The position numbers and the translations under genes were made by a program. A stretch of DNA of 64,000 nucleotides from CAVRUD01 sp963849635 (GTDB lineage Bacteria > Chloroflexota > Chloroflexia > Thermomicrobiales > UBA6265): positions 211,306 to 275,305 of the forward strand of contig CAWKIA010000025.1 in the NCBI GenBank assembly GCA_963849635.1. The letters run 5' to 3'. Below the pieces are notes generated by a model. That model was given only the letters and a program-made list of their open reading frames with translations, had not been told where the DNA came from and made no database searches. Shown in pieces: positions 56,199 to 64,000 of the stretch (the first letter of the stretch is position 1; each line of letters opens with the position of its first letter).

Positions 56199-56560
56199 GG
56201 GGATGTTTGGCTTCGACAGGGTCGGCGGTCCCAGCGTTGCATGCCGAGGTGCCCGAGGCCTCGTTAAAACGGGCAAACCAAGTAACTGGCACTGAGCCTG
56301 TTGCTCTCGCTGCCTAAAGTCATAGACTTCTAGGAGCGCGTCCGCCCGGTTCTCCCCCTTTCGGGACCGGATGCGGGCGTCACCAAGAGAGGGTGCGGTG
56401 TTCTAGTTCGCCGGAGCGCGAGCACCAAAGGCAGTCTGGCTAACCGCGGCGGAACCCGGCCGGTGGGGGTCCGTGGCGGCACACAAAGCATCGGCTAAGC
56501 ATGTAGTACACGCTCGGCTAAGGATTCTGGACGGGGGTTCGATTCCCCCCATCTCCACCA
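56199..56560 (+). ncRNA. ssrA: tmRNA
   Basis: 362 bases from GGGGATGT to CATCTCCACCA. The 5' and 3' ends form the tRNA-like acceptor (GGGGAUG with CAUCUCC plus encoded CCA), with a T-arm GGGGGTTCGATTCCCCC. The resume codon is GCA at 56273, and the tag reads ANQVTGTEPVALAA followed by TAA 56315-56317. The hydrophobic LAA end directs tagged proteins to proteases. It works with SmpB, encoded just upstream. Confidence 0.97.
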
Positions 56561-56568
56561 CTCGTCAG

Positions 56569-56592
56569 AAACCCGCGCCAATGCGCGGGTTT
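56569..56592 (+). terminator. ssrA terminator
   Basis: AAACCCGCGC, loop CAAT, GCGCGGGTTT, then CGTCGTCTT: a 10-bp stem beginning eight bases after the encoded CCA. Confidence 0.75.
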
Positions 56593-56649
56593 CGTCGTCT
56601 TCCGCCCTGAGTTCCGCCGTGTTCGTACCGGTCCCAGGTTCTGATTCTC

Positions 56650-56811
56650 ATGTGGCGAACGTTTATGTCGCCTTCCCTGTCCGTATTGCCATCCCCGAAG
56701 AGGTGTCGGCCCAGGTCGTCCGCGACCACGCGCCGGAGTTCCGGCGCAGACGTGCGGGTAGATGTTGAGAGTCTTGTCGATCTTCTTGTGCCCTAGAGCG
56801 CTCATCGGATC
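56650..56811 (-). pseudogene. Tyrosine recombinase (integrase) C-terminal relic at ssrA
   Basis: On the minus strand, PMSALGHKKIDKTLNIYPHV matches the C-terminal integrase box (LGHxxixTTLxiYxHV) with the catalytic His and Tyr. The following text TSAPELRRVVADDLGRHLFG is in a shifted frame. No N-terminal or Arg-containing part precedes it. It points toward ssrA, whose 3' end is a common att site, so a lost prophage or island is implied. Confidence 0.7.
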
Positions 56812-56907
56812 GGTAGACCGCGTGTCCCCTGCCGCCCAGGGTTGGCCCAGGGTTGGCCCGGGCTCACTGTCACAGCCTCTCCGAGGCTAGGGGCGATAGC
56901 GGCCAAG

Positions 56908-57218
56908 GTGTTCGGTGAACGCATTAGGAGGTCGCTCACGATCCTGGGTGGATCCCGCGTCCTGCTCGGTACGGCCGACAAGGCGCTCCTTGTAGCGATC
57001 ATCCCGACGGTCGCGTTGATCCTCTTCGCCTACTTCTCACGCCGCTCCGTCACCTCGGTCGGCCGGGCAATGTGGTGATCGACGAGTCCAATGCGGCCGC
57101 ACCGGGAGAGCTATTGCTGAAGGTGTTGCTCCCCGTGTTCGTCTCCGTCGTTGGCGACGTAGCCGCCCCGGTTAACCTAACGCGTCCCTCCAAGAGGCAC
57201 GGTGCCACACCTCCCTAA
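56908..57218 (+). CDS. Possible small membrane protein with one frameshift
   Basis: GTG 56908: VFGERIRRSLTILGGSR, a hydrophobic helix KALLVAIIPTVALILFAYF, then SRRSVTSVGR. A shift near 57068 continues GNVVIDESNAAAPGELLLKV, LLPVFVSVVGDVAAPV to TAA 57218. Both pieces read like protein, but the family is not recognised. It may be cargo of the lost element at ssrA. Uncertain. Confidence 0.25.
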
Positions 57219-57478
57219 CTGCATCAGCGTCATTCCACTCTCCAGAAGCATCCCTCCGCAACACGACGGACTTCTCCCCGGAAGATGGCGAACGGCGTGC
57301 CAGTACCACCCACCAGCAATGATCCCACCTTTCGGACGCCCGACCGCTCTGTAAGCCTGTCCACCCGCTGAAACCGGCGCCGGTACGGTCGGCTGTAGCG
57401 ATCGGCGCCTTGCTTACCGCCAGGAGGGAATGCATCCTCCGCCAAACTGCCGGCTGAGGCCACTCGGTTCCCGATACG
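57219..57478. other. Gap before the isomerase gene
   Basis: About 260 bp with no clear gene. A minus-strand frame contains GEKSVVLRRDASGEWNDADA, which could be part of a small protein, but its 5' half is not convincing. Confidence 0.35.
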
Positions 57479-58285
57479 CTATCCAAAAACCCGCTTGGCC
57501 AGCGCGTACTCCGCGTCAAGCTGGCCCCATTCATCGTCGTCGGACCCATCGTAGATACAGGTGAGAATGCCCTGGTAGCCGGCATCGTTCAACACCGTCA
57601 ACGACCGTCGGAAATCCTCGGTGTCGAGTGCGTCTCCGACGTAATGACATTTTGCGTGGCAGGACTCCGCCAGGGGGGCGATGCGGGCCAGCTCGTCGTA
57701 TTTGCCTGGGCCGGTCCAGTTCCCGAGGTCGATCAATAGACCGACCCCATCGCCGGTTTCGTCGAGAAGCGCCAGGACGGAGTCCGCGTCCGGGAGCATC
57801 CCCATCCAGTTTTCAATCACAACTCGCACACCGGGATGAGATTCTGAGAGACGCACGATCCGCTGGGCACTTTCGCGCAGGCGTTCGGGGGTCGGCGCCG
57901 AACGTCCGGCGGAAACCCGGGCGCGGGCGGCGCCAAGCGCAACCGCCACATTCAGCCACTCTCCAATCCAGGCTTCCACGTGATCAGCATGGGCGGGGTC
58001 GGACATGTCGCCGTCGTCGATCAGGAGGGCTTCCAGCTGGATGCCGGAGATGTCCAGGACTTCCCGGAGTTGGGCCAGGTACCCGGGAGTGCGCGACGGC
58101 AGGTGGAAGTGGCAGATCTGGAGAGCGTCGTAGCCGCGCCGCTTCAATTCGGCGGGGAGATCGAGCAGCGCAAGTCCGTGTGCCCCTGGCGGGGTAGCCA
58201 TGAACGGCCCTCCCAGCGCGGCAGAGTCTGGGGCCGCGTACCGGCCGAGCGTTCGGTGCAGGGACCAGGTTGAAACTCCGCGCAT
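57479..58285 (-). CDS. Sugar phosphate isomerase/epimerase (AP endonuclease 2 fold)
   Basis: 268 residues from ATG 58285 (GGAGATCG upstream). TIM barrel: MRGVSTWSLHRTLGRY, YDALQICHFHLPSRTPGYLA, LLIDDGDMSDPAHADHVEAW, VVIENWMGMLPDADSVLALL, LLIDLGNWTG and CHAKCHYVGD. His/Glu/Asp residues fit the divalent metal site of xylose-isomerase-like enzymes. The GILTCIYDGSDDDEWG end is typical. Substrate unknown. Confidence 0.85.
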   Translation of the reverse strand: MRGVSTWSLHRTLGRYAAPDSAALGGPFMATPPGAHGLALLDLPAELKRRGYDALQICHFHLPSRTPGYLAQLREVLDISGIQLEALLIDDGDMSDPAHADHVEAWIGEWLNVAVALGAARARVSAGRSAPTPERLRESAQRIVRLSESHPGVRVVIENWMGMLPDADSVLALLDETGDGVGLLIDLGNWTGPGKYDELARIAPLAESCHAKCHYVGDALDTEDFRRSLTVLNDAGYQGILTCIYDGSDDDEWGQLDAEYALAKRVFG

Positions 58286-58485
58286 CGTGGATCGATCTCC
58301 TTTTCGAGGTGGAGTGGCCATATCGTCTTGGGCAGCGGTCGCGTCGTCCGCGAGATCATGCCTCCGCCGCTGCCCGCGCATCCTAACCGACCGGGGACTC
58401 AGGACTCGCGGCGCGCGGACTGAACGTTACCGCCCACCCGCCGACCACGCGTATTTAGACCTCCCATCAAACCTCCTCGGCGGCG

Positions 58486-58535
58486 GACGCCAGGTTGGAA
58501 CCTGGCGCTCAACCGACGACGTCCCGCCGGGACTG
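58486..58535. repeat. Double palindromic intergenic element (family A)
   Basis: CGCCAGGTT-GGA-ACCTGGCG, GCTCAACCGACG, then GTCCC-GCC-GGGAC. The same two-hairpin design as at 31190-31240, with one loop change. Confidence 0.8.
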
Positions 58536-58592
58536 GGCCGAACGGCGCGGCGCCCGGCGGTCCTGATAGGCGCTCTAAACCGATTCTTCGCT

Positions 58593-58976
58593 CTATCGCC
58601 GGTATGGCCGGGGATATTTGGAAGGAGACGAGCGGTTGGTGATCTTTGGCCGAAAGAACCAACGGGCGACCGGGCGGCCGTCGCGCAGGTGCTCGCGCAC
58701 GATCTCTTCGATCGCTTCCGGGGTGAGCTCGTTGTAGAAGACGGGACCGGGGTAGACGTTCATCGACGGGCCGTAGTCGCAGCGATCGCGGCAGGTGCTG
58801 GCGATGATCTCGACCCGGTCGCCGATCCCTTCGGCGGCGACCGCCGCCTCGAGCACCGGGAGCAGCGCACGGCTGCCGCGGGGCGTGCAATTCGGGCCGA
58901 AGCAGAGGTGGACCCTGTTCGAGGGGGCCGCCTCCGCGTCGTCATCGGAATGGTCGCTACGATCCCGCCACACCAC
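58593..58976 (-). CDS. Thioredoxin-like [2Fe-2S] ferredoxin
   Basis: 127 residues from ATG 58976. VHLCFGPNCTPRGSRALLPV and IIASTCRDRCDYGPSMNVYP carry four cysteines in the CxxxxC...CxxxC spacing of the (2Fe-2S) ferredoxin domain family, followed by YNELTPEAIEEIVREHL. The C-terminal PVARWFFRPKITN tail is extra. It overlaps the end of the EVE-domain gene by 20 bp, suggesting coupled expression. Confidence 0.85.
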   Translation of the reverse strand: MVWRDRSDHSDDDAEAAPSNRVHLCFGPNCTPRGSRALLPVLEAAVAAEGIGDRVEIIASTCRDRCDYGPSMNVYPGPVFYNELTPEAIEEIVREHLRDGRPVARWFFRPKITNRSSPSKYPRPYRR

Positions 58977-59487
58977 TCAATGCCTCGAAACCCACCGGTG
59001 TCGCGGCAACCGGTGCCCGCGCCTCGATCGCCTCCCGGATCAGATTGAAATCACCCTCGCTAATGACGTGGACGTTCCCCTGGAACGCCAGCGTCCAGTT
59101 CGCGGCGGGCCACTTCGCGACGTAGGCCATCTGGCGGGCGACACCCTCGGCCGGCAACAATTCGCCCTCCTGCAGAACGACCTCCGGCCGGATCTCGACC
59201 CGGTATGGGTAGTCCTCGGCAGCCTTCTTGGGGTCGCCGCTGGACCACACGCGCTCATGGCTCTCGAAGTAACGCGACGTGATGGTGGCGTATCCCGCGA
59301 ACGCCTTCTGCCCCGTGATGTACCAGACGAGCTTGTCGCCCGGCGCCATCCGCTCCGCCTTTTTCCGGTGGCGGGATTTCATGCCCTGGACCGTGAAGCC
59401 GAGTTCGGCGGTCCGGGCGAAGTTGTCCGGGGAGCCGACGATGATCCAGTAGGTTGGTGCACTTTCGTTTGTGGTCGTGTCCGACAT
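58957..59487 (-). CDS. EVE domain protein
   Basis: 176 residues from ATG 59487 (GGAGGA four bases upstream; ATG 59490 overlaps that site). YWIIVGSPDNFARTAELGFT, MAPGDKLVWYITGQKAFAGY and VHVISEGDFNLIREAI are EVE/PUA-like, a fold that reads modified bases. Free EVE proteins are often near restriction or stress genes; none is evident here. Its partner is the overlapping ferredoxin gene. Confidence 0.88.
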   Translation of the reverse strand: MSDTTTNESAPTYWIIVGSPDNFARTAELGFTVQGMKSRHRKKAERMAPGDKLVWYITGQKAFAGYATITSRYFESHERVWSSGDPKKAAEDYPYRVEIRPEVVLQEGELLPAEGVARQMAYVAKWPAANWTLAFQGNVHVISEGDFNLIREAIEARAPVAATPVGFEALSGVAGS

Positions 59488-59629
59488 CATTCCTCCGATT
59501 GCCACGGGGCTCGGCGAGATTGAGTATCGCATGGCTAAGCAAGGTAGCCAGAGCCATGACTGTGTGCGCGATCGGCAGTTCGGCCGAGCCAGAGAGCCCG
59601 TCACTAGAGGCGACGCAATGTAGGTGTCG

Positions 59630-59650
59630 CCCGGGGCTAAAGACCCCGGG
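59630..59650. repeat. CCCGGG palindrome at the left edge of the IS
   Basis: CCCGGGG-CTAAAGA-CCCCGGG, immediately abutting the IS left inverted repeat. A similar palindrome abuts the right end. Confidence 0.7.
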
Positions 59651-61261
59651 CCTGGACTTTGGCCCTTTCGGCTGGGGGGATTGCGGACGTGGGCGGCCGC
59701 CGGTACGCTCGATGGCCTCTAACCACACACCCCGCCACCGGAGGCCGCCCGCATGGAGTCTACCAAACGCCCCGCGCCGCGCGACCCCGTTCCCCCTCTC
59801 CACCGTCTTCTTCGGGCTGCTCGCCGCCCACCGGGCCGCCTGCCGCCAGGAGCGCACCTTCCACCGGCTCAGCGGGTTCGCGGTCGGCTGGCTGCTGGCG
59901 CTGGGGCGGCACACCGTCCCCCGGGTGCTGGCGGCGCTGGGCTTGGTGGAGGTCGACTGGAGCGCGTTCTACCGCCTCTTCGCTCGCGACCGGCTGGCCT
60001 ACGACGCGCTCTGCCGGACGCTGCTGCGCCAGACGCTGGCGCTGGCCCCGGCCGATGGGCCCTACCTGGTGGCGGTGGACGGCACCGCCATCCCGCGCCG
60101 CAGCCGGACGATGCCCGGGACGGGCTGGCTGCGGGCGGCCGGCACCGCCCCGTTCAACCGGGGCCTGGCGCGGTGCCAGCGCTTCGTCGACCTGTGCTGG
60201 CTGCCGCGGCCGTCGCCCGACGGCTCCAGCCGGGCGCTGCCCCTGCGCTGGCTGCCGGCCTTCACCCCGAAGGCGGTCCCCGCGGCGGGGTCGCCGCCGT
60301 GCCCCGAGTGGGCGGCCGGGCTGGCGGCGCTCGGCTGGGTGCGGCGCGAGCTGGACGCCCTGGGCCGCGCCGCCCAGCGCCTGGTGGCGGTCGCCGACGG
60401 CACCGACGCCACGGTGGAGCTGTGGAAGCGCCTGCCGGCCGGGGTGGTGCTCCTGGCCCGCTGCGCCACGAACCGGGCCCTCTTCGCCCTGCCCACCCCG
60501 CCCGGACCCGGCCAGAAGGGCCGGACCCGGCGCTACGGGGCGCAAGCGCGCCACCCCGGGGGGTGGCTGGCCGAGCGCGGCGGCTGGCGCCGGGCCGTCT
60601 TGGCGGTCCGGGGCCGAACGCTGCGCCCGCGCTACCGGGTCGAGGGGCCGTATCGCCTGAAGCGCGCCGCCGCGCACCCCGTCTTCCTCCTGGTGGCCAA
60701 GGGCGTCGACCGCCCGGGCCGTCGCGGGCGGCGGGTGCGGCGCGAGCCGACCTTTTGGCTGGTCAGCGCCGAGGCCACCCCCGACGGCGGCTGGGCCTTG
60801 CCCGTCCCCGCCGCGACCCTGCTGGCCTGGGCCTGGCGGCGCTGGGAGGGGGAGGTGGCCCACCGCGAGCAGAAGACCGCCTTCGGCCTGGGCGACCCCC
60901 GGTGCTGGGGTCGCCGCTCCACCGTGACCTCGGGGCCATTCGCCGGCTGGCTCTACGGGCTGCTGGTGCTGACGGGCCTCACCGTCTGGGGGCTGGGCCG
61001 CCCCCCCGCCGCCGTGCCCACGACCCGGTGGTGGCGGGGCAGCGGCCGGTGGAGCCCGGACCGGCTCTGGGCGGCGCGGCGGGCCGAGCTGTGGGATCTC
61101 GGGGATTTTCGGCCCGTGTGGGGCGGGACGGCGCGCAACTGGCCCGAAATGGCCGACCGGGCGGCCGCCCAGTCCAACGCGGTCCGCGCCGCCAGCCACA
61201 CCTGACCCCGTCCGCGCCGGCAGCACGACCCCCTCCTGCCCGCAAAGAGCCAAACTCCAGG
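59651..61261. mobile_element. Insertion sequence of about 1.6 kb with a DDE transposase
   Basis: The left end CCTGGACTTTGGC (59651) and the right end, CCTGGAGTTTGGC read from 61261, form inverted repeats matching about 20 of 23 positions. Both ends are followed outwards by CCCGGG, which is either a 6-bp target duplication or part of longer ends. One transposase gene runs + strand. The element lies in an array of CCCGGG palindromes. Confidence 0.8.
59753..61205 (+). CDS. DDE transposase (IS701/IS4-like), frameshift near the start
   Basis: ATG 59753 follows CACCGGAGGCC. The start frame (MESTKRPAPRDPV) is followed after a shift near 59780 by PLSTVFFGLLAAHRAACRQE and the rest, about 480 residues. 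DDE motifs: YLVAVDGTAIPRRSRTMPG (Asp), RLVAVADGTDATVELWKRLP (Asp), WEGEVAHREQKTAFGLGDP (Glu). Rich in Arg/Ala. An in-frame ATG at 59712 lacks a ribosome site. The family assignment within IS701/IS4 groups is tentative. Confidence 0.8.
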
Positions 61262-61395
61262 CCCGGGACTCGAAGTCCCGGGCTAACCGACGGAAGTCCC
61301 TCCGGGACTACGAACGCGGGTTTGCCATCGGATTGCACGTCGTCAGTCGGCTTGAGCCGACTTCCGATAGGTAGCCCGGGACTTTGAGTCCCGGG
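61262..61395. repeat. Array of four short palindromes
   Basis: CCCGGGACT-CGA-AGTCCCGGG (61262-61282), AGTCCC-TCC-GGGACT (61295-61309), AGTCGGCT-TG-AGCCGACT (61345-61362) and CCCGGGACT-TTG-AGTCCCGGG (61375-61395). The second is the 3' half of the family A element. It looks like a REP/BIME-type cluster. Confidence 0.8.
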
Positions 61396-61450
61396 CGGGG
61401 CCGACGCGGGATTTCGATATGGGAACTTAGTATTGCGAGACTCGGTGTGA

Positions 61451-61516
61451 GGACTCGATCGGTGTCATTCGGCCAGCGAAGAATTCGCCGCGTTCAACAT
61501 CGAGATTGTTGACTAG
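61451..61516 (+). pseudogene. HigB toxin C-terminal scrap
   Basis: The frame SEEFAAFNIEIVD ending TAG 61516 resembles the HigB tail (A.nVEIVDYH). A TGA lies 22 codons before, and no RelE-fold body is present. It lies 20 bases before the higA-like gene, where HigB normally ends. Confidence 0.45.
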
Positions 61517-61535
61517 CGCTGAGGAGTGGATAGCC

Positions 61536-61875
61536 ATGACACGGCCAGCCATCCATCCTGGCGAAATCCTGGCCGACGAACTGGCCGAGATCGGCGTGAG
61601 TGCGGTCCAACTCGGGCGAGAACTACACATTCCCAATAATAGCGATAAGCCAGCCGAAAAATCGGATCTACCAGATTCTGGCGGGCAAGCGGGCGATAAC
61701 CGCCGACACCGCCCTGCGGCTCGGGCGATGGTTCGGGACGGGGGCGGACTTTTGGATGAACCTGCAAGCCTCGTACGATCTCCGGCTCGCCGAGCAAGAG
61801 TACGGGGCCGCGATTCGGGAGACCGTCGTACCTCGGCAAGAGCCGCGGTCAGCCAGCCCCGGGGTACACCCGTAG
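61536..61875 (+). pseudogene. HigA-type antitoxin, frameshifted
   Basis: ATG 61536 starts MTRPAIHPGEILADELAEIG and VSAVQLGRELHIP, an HTH_XRE of the HigA/VapI family. A shift near 61640 moves the rest to another frame: YQILAGKRAITADTALRLGR, WFGTGADFWMNLQASYDLRL and AEQEYGAAIRETVVPR. Every HigA region is present, so a single indel is likely. With the HigB scrap upstream it is a decayed toxin-antitoxin locus beside an IS. Confidence 0.7.
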
Positions 61876-61905
61876 CGATCGCTTCCGGATCGGGCAGCTC
61901 GACCG

Positions 61906-63042
61906 TCAGGCGGCGGTAGCCCGCAGCGCTGCCCGCATCGCATAGACCTCGGGCGGGAACGGTGCGAAGGCGGCCCGAGCGTTGGCCTCCTCGTAGCCGG
62001 GCAAGGCAGACTCGTTCCGCTTGCGCTCGTACTCGGCCAGTGCAGGTTCGAGCGACATCTGGCCGGAGAAGCCCGTCTCGATCGCTTCTACAAGCAAGGT
62101 GGCGCTGTGGTAGGCGTCGCTGATGCCGTTGGCGGGAATCGGGTCCTTGTGGTGGCCGGCATCGCCCACCAATGCCCACCCAGGACCGTGCGATTGCCGG
62201 AAGTAGCCGGGCAGGTCGCCCGTCCCGAACCAGCGCTCGGCCCTCCGGCCGGCCGCGACGCGGTCTGCCAATGACGGGGTCCTCTCCAGGGTCGCCAGGA
62301 ACGCTCCTTCGATATCGGCGCGGAACCGGGGAAAGTCGGCGATGGGGACGGCGACGGCAACGCCGGTCAGTCCCTCGTTCGTGGGAAACGCGACGACGAA
62401 CCGGTCCTCGAGGAAGTTGGCCTCCAGGCCATCGACCGGAACATCGGCGAAATAGCTGTAGTAGCAGCAGGTGGCGATGGGCCTCTCGTCATAGGTGGCT
62501 GCGCCCACGGACCGGGCGACGCGCGAGTAGATCCCATCGGCGCCGACGACGAGGTGAGCCCGCTCGACGATGTCCATCCCTCCGGCGGTTCGCCCCCGCA
62601 CCCCGGCGACCCGGCCGTCTTCCCAGATCAGATCGTGGACCGTACACCCCTGCAGCACCGACGCACCCGCCTCGGCCGCGGCTTCAACGAGGATGGCATC
62701 CAGGACGTAGCGGCGGGGGGCGTAATGGGCGGCGAAGTCTGGTCCGGTTTCGGGCGGCATCGCCATCGAAAGTCGCCCAAATTGACGTTCTTGGTGAAAA
62801 TCGGTGGGCAGCCGGACTCCGCCACGCGGGGCAGCAACCCCAGACCGTCAGGTATTCGATGCCGGTCCGTTGGATGAAGTGGCAGCGCATCGAGTCGCTG
62901 GGGAAGTGGGCGCGGTCGATCAGGAGGACGCGAAAGCCCGCCCGGGCGAGGAGCATGGCCGTCGGAGACCCGGCGCAGCGAGCGCCGACGACGATGACAT
63001 CCAGGTTGGACGGCGAGGGTGGATGGGAGAGGCAAGGGCCAT
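61906..63042 (-). CDS. FAD-dependent monooxygenase/reductase, three frameshifts
   Basis: ATG 63042 has AGGAGAAGG upstream. The FAD Rossmann motif is LDVIVVGARCAGSPTAMLLA, RAGFRVLLIDRAHFPSD. FAAHYAPRRYVLDAILVEAA, LVVGADGIYSRVARSVGA and WALVGDAGHHKDPIPANGIS (GD motif) follow, as in geranylgeranyl-reductase/halogenase-like enzymes. Breaks lie near 63020, about 62815 and about 62770. Most family blocks are recoverable across three frames. Substrate unknown. Confidence 0.7.
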
Positions 63043-63255
63043 GGGAAAACCTTCTCCTGCGTCGATCCAGACGGCGAACGATGCCGGCTTGTCAGCTAGC
63101 CGGCCAGACGTTGCCTATCCTGACCATCGCTACCCGTCGTCGCATCGGCAAGTCTGCTTATTCCGTCCGACGGGTTCCGCGCCCTGACGCCTGGCGGTAT
63201 AGTGCGACCCCGTTTGCCGGCCCTCGTTTAGCGGGCCGTCCGAAAGGCAGCAGCA

Positions 63256-63687
63256 ATGGAGGGAATCGTGGGGGAAATAATTACGGATATGGGGCACACG
63301 GCCTTCGCCGTCCACGATATGGACGTGGCGCTCGCCTTCTACGCCAAGCTCGGGCTGACCGAGTCGTTCCGGCTCAACCACGCCGACGGCTCCCTGATGC
63401 TGATCTATATCCACATCAGCGGCGACCGCTTCCTTGAGCTCTTCCCCAACGGTCCGGAGCCGGAGAGCGGCCGGACCCACAGCTTCAGGCATATCTGCCT
63501 GCTGACGGCCGACATCTCCGCCGCCGTCGAGTCGTTGCGCGCGAACGGCGTGACGATCGACCGCGAGATCAAGGAGGGCCTGGACGGCAACCTCCAGGCC
63601 TGGATCAAAGACCCGGACGGCAACGCGATCGAGCTGATGCAACTCGTCGAGTCCTCGCCGCAGCGGCAGACGGCGCTGCGCGGATAG
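63256..63687 (+). CDS. VOC/glyoxalase-like protein
   Basis: 143 residues from ATG 63256 (GAAAGGCAG upstream). Two beta-alpha-beta-beta-beta repeats: MGHTAFAVHDMDVALAFYAK, LMLIYIHISGDRFLELFPNG, SFRHICLLTADISAAVESLR and AWIKDPDGNAIELMQLVE. His and Glu ligands suggest a metal site. It may be a lyase, dioxygenase or resistance protein; no specific member was recognised. Confidence 0.88.
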   Translation: MEGIVGEIITDMGHTAFAVHDMDVALAFYAKLGLTESFRLNHADGSLMLIYIHISGDRFLELFPNGPEPESGRTHSFRHICLLTADISAAVESLRANGVTIDREIKEGLDGNLQAWIKDPDGNAIELMQLVESSPQRQTALRG

Positions 63688-63720
63688 GTCATCCACGCTC
63701 GCCACGCGGAGGACTACCTC

Positions 63721-64000
63721 ATGTCCGACTCACCTCGTTCGCCAGGTGATCGCGGCTGGCATGTGCTCCTGTTGGGCGGCGCGAGCGGCGTTGGCAAGAC
63801 GCAGATCGGCTACCGCCTCGCGCGCCATTATGGGGTCGGTCTGACCGAGGTCGACAATTTCCAGGTGATCCTGCAGGCGATGACCTCTCCGGATGACTTC
63901 CCCGAGTTCCACTTCTAGCGATTGCAGCCGGAGTTCGCGAGCAGCATGAGCGAGGAGGAGCACCTTGCCTTCGGCCGGCGCTACGCGCGGCGGATGGCTC
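63721..64000 (+). pseudogene. P-loop kinase-like protein, interrupted by TAG, runs off the right edge
   Basis: ATG 63721: HVLLLGGASGVGKTQIGYRL (P-loop), ARHYGVGLTEVDNFQVILQA and MTSPDDFPEFHF, then TAG 63916-63918. The same frame continues RLQPEFASSMSEEEHLAFGR, RYARRMA to the edge. TAG may replace a Trp TGG codon. The family resembles 2-phosphoglycerate-kinase-like P-loop kinases. Confidence 0.55.

Noticed and set aside
57172..57585. 137-codon minus-strand frame near 57.3 kb
   Set aside because: Only the last about 30 residues look protein-like and it overlaps the isomerase gene 3' end in another frame.
59760..61253. 497-codon minus-strand frame opposite the transposase
   Set aside because: Shadow of the DDE transposase; Gly/Pro/Ala/Gln/Arg-rich with no motif.

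Overview
The window is a 64 kb piece of a GC-rich bacterial chromosome, most probably from a Chloroflexota member close to the Thermomicrobia/Sphaerobacterales. This placement is inferred from gene content and style: a HrcA/CIRCE-controlled groESL, a flotillin/NfeD pair, a DUF3090 protein, giant LuxR-type ATPase regulators, and secreted proteins whose mature N-terminus carries a 'TPV' signature. No rRNA or tRNA gene was found; the only RNA gene is ssrA (tmRNA).

Layout: 1-2.3 kb is the coxL/coxS part of a molybdenum hydroxylase (form II CO-dehydrogenase-like). 2.3-10 kb is mixed accessory genes (MFS exporter, possible PD-(D/E)XK protein, ThDP enzyme, berberine-bridge-type oxidase). 10-13.3 kb holds a giant LuxR-type regulator. 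13.5-18.6 kb holds gatCA, nfeD-flotillin and DUF3090. 18.8-28.3 kb is a branched-chain amino acid cluster, ilvB-ilvN-ilvC-leuA-leuC-leuD-cupin-leuB. It is preceded by a sigma70 promoter, an Ile/Leu/Val-rich leader peptide and an attenuator. 28.3-34 kb has a deoxyribosyltransferase-like gene, a secreted serine hydrolase, a methyltransferase, greA, ridA and an aminotransferase. 34.3-36.6 kb is CIRCE-groES-groEL. 36.8-38.5 kb is a two-gene toxin-antitoxin-like cassette with an ISAs1-type element inserted exactly at its 3' end. 38.7-48 kb is housekeeping (rplS, rnhB, yraN, M20 peptidase, moaB, hisS, PIG-L deacetylase, galactokinase-like, hydroxyacid dehydrogenase). 48.2-54.8 kb is a STAND-ATPase island: an NB-ARC/LuxR regulator and a TIR/NB-ARC protein share a promoter and translation start region, with small duplicated genes between them. 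55.3-56.6 kb is smpB, a Dabb protein and ssrA. 56.6-64 kb is a mobile or decayed zone: an integrase relic at ssrA, an IS flanked by CCCGGG palindromes, a broken HigBA, and a multiply frameshifted flavin monooxygenase.

Two features run through the whole window. First, frameshifts are very common, including in groEL and hisS, which are normally essential. Many disruptions are therefore probably consensus errors, and 'pseudogene' calls need care. Corrected gene spans are given here. Second, several intergenic spaces within operons hold short tandem repeats with an exact 7-bp period, some folding as inverted repeats. The 7-mer differs between loci.

The most interesting signals are the ilv attenuator, the heptad-repeat spacers, the TIR/NB-ARC versus NB-ARC/LuxR paralogue island, and the overlapping small-gene pair hit by an IS at its stop codon.
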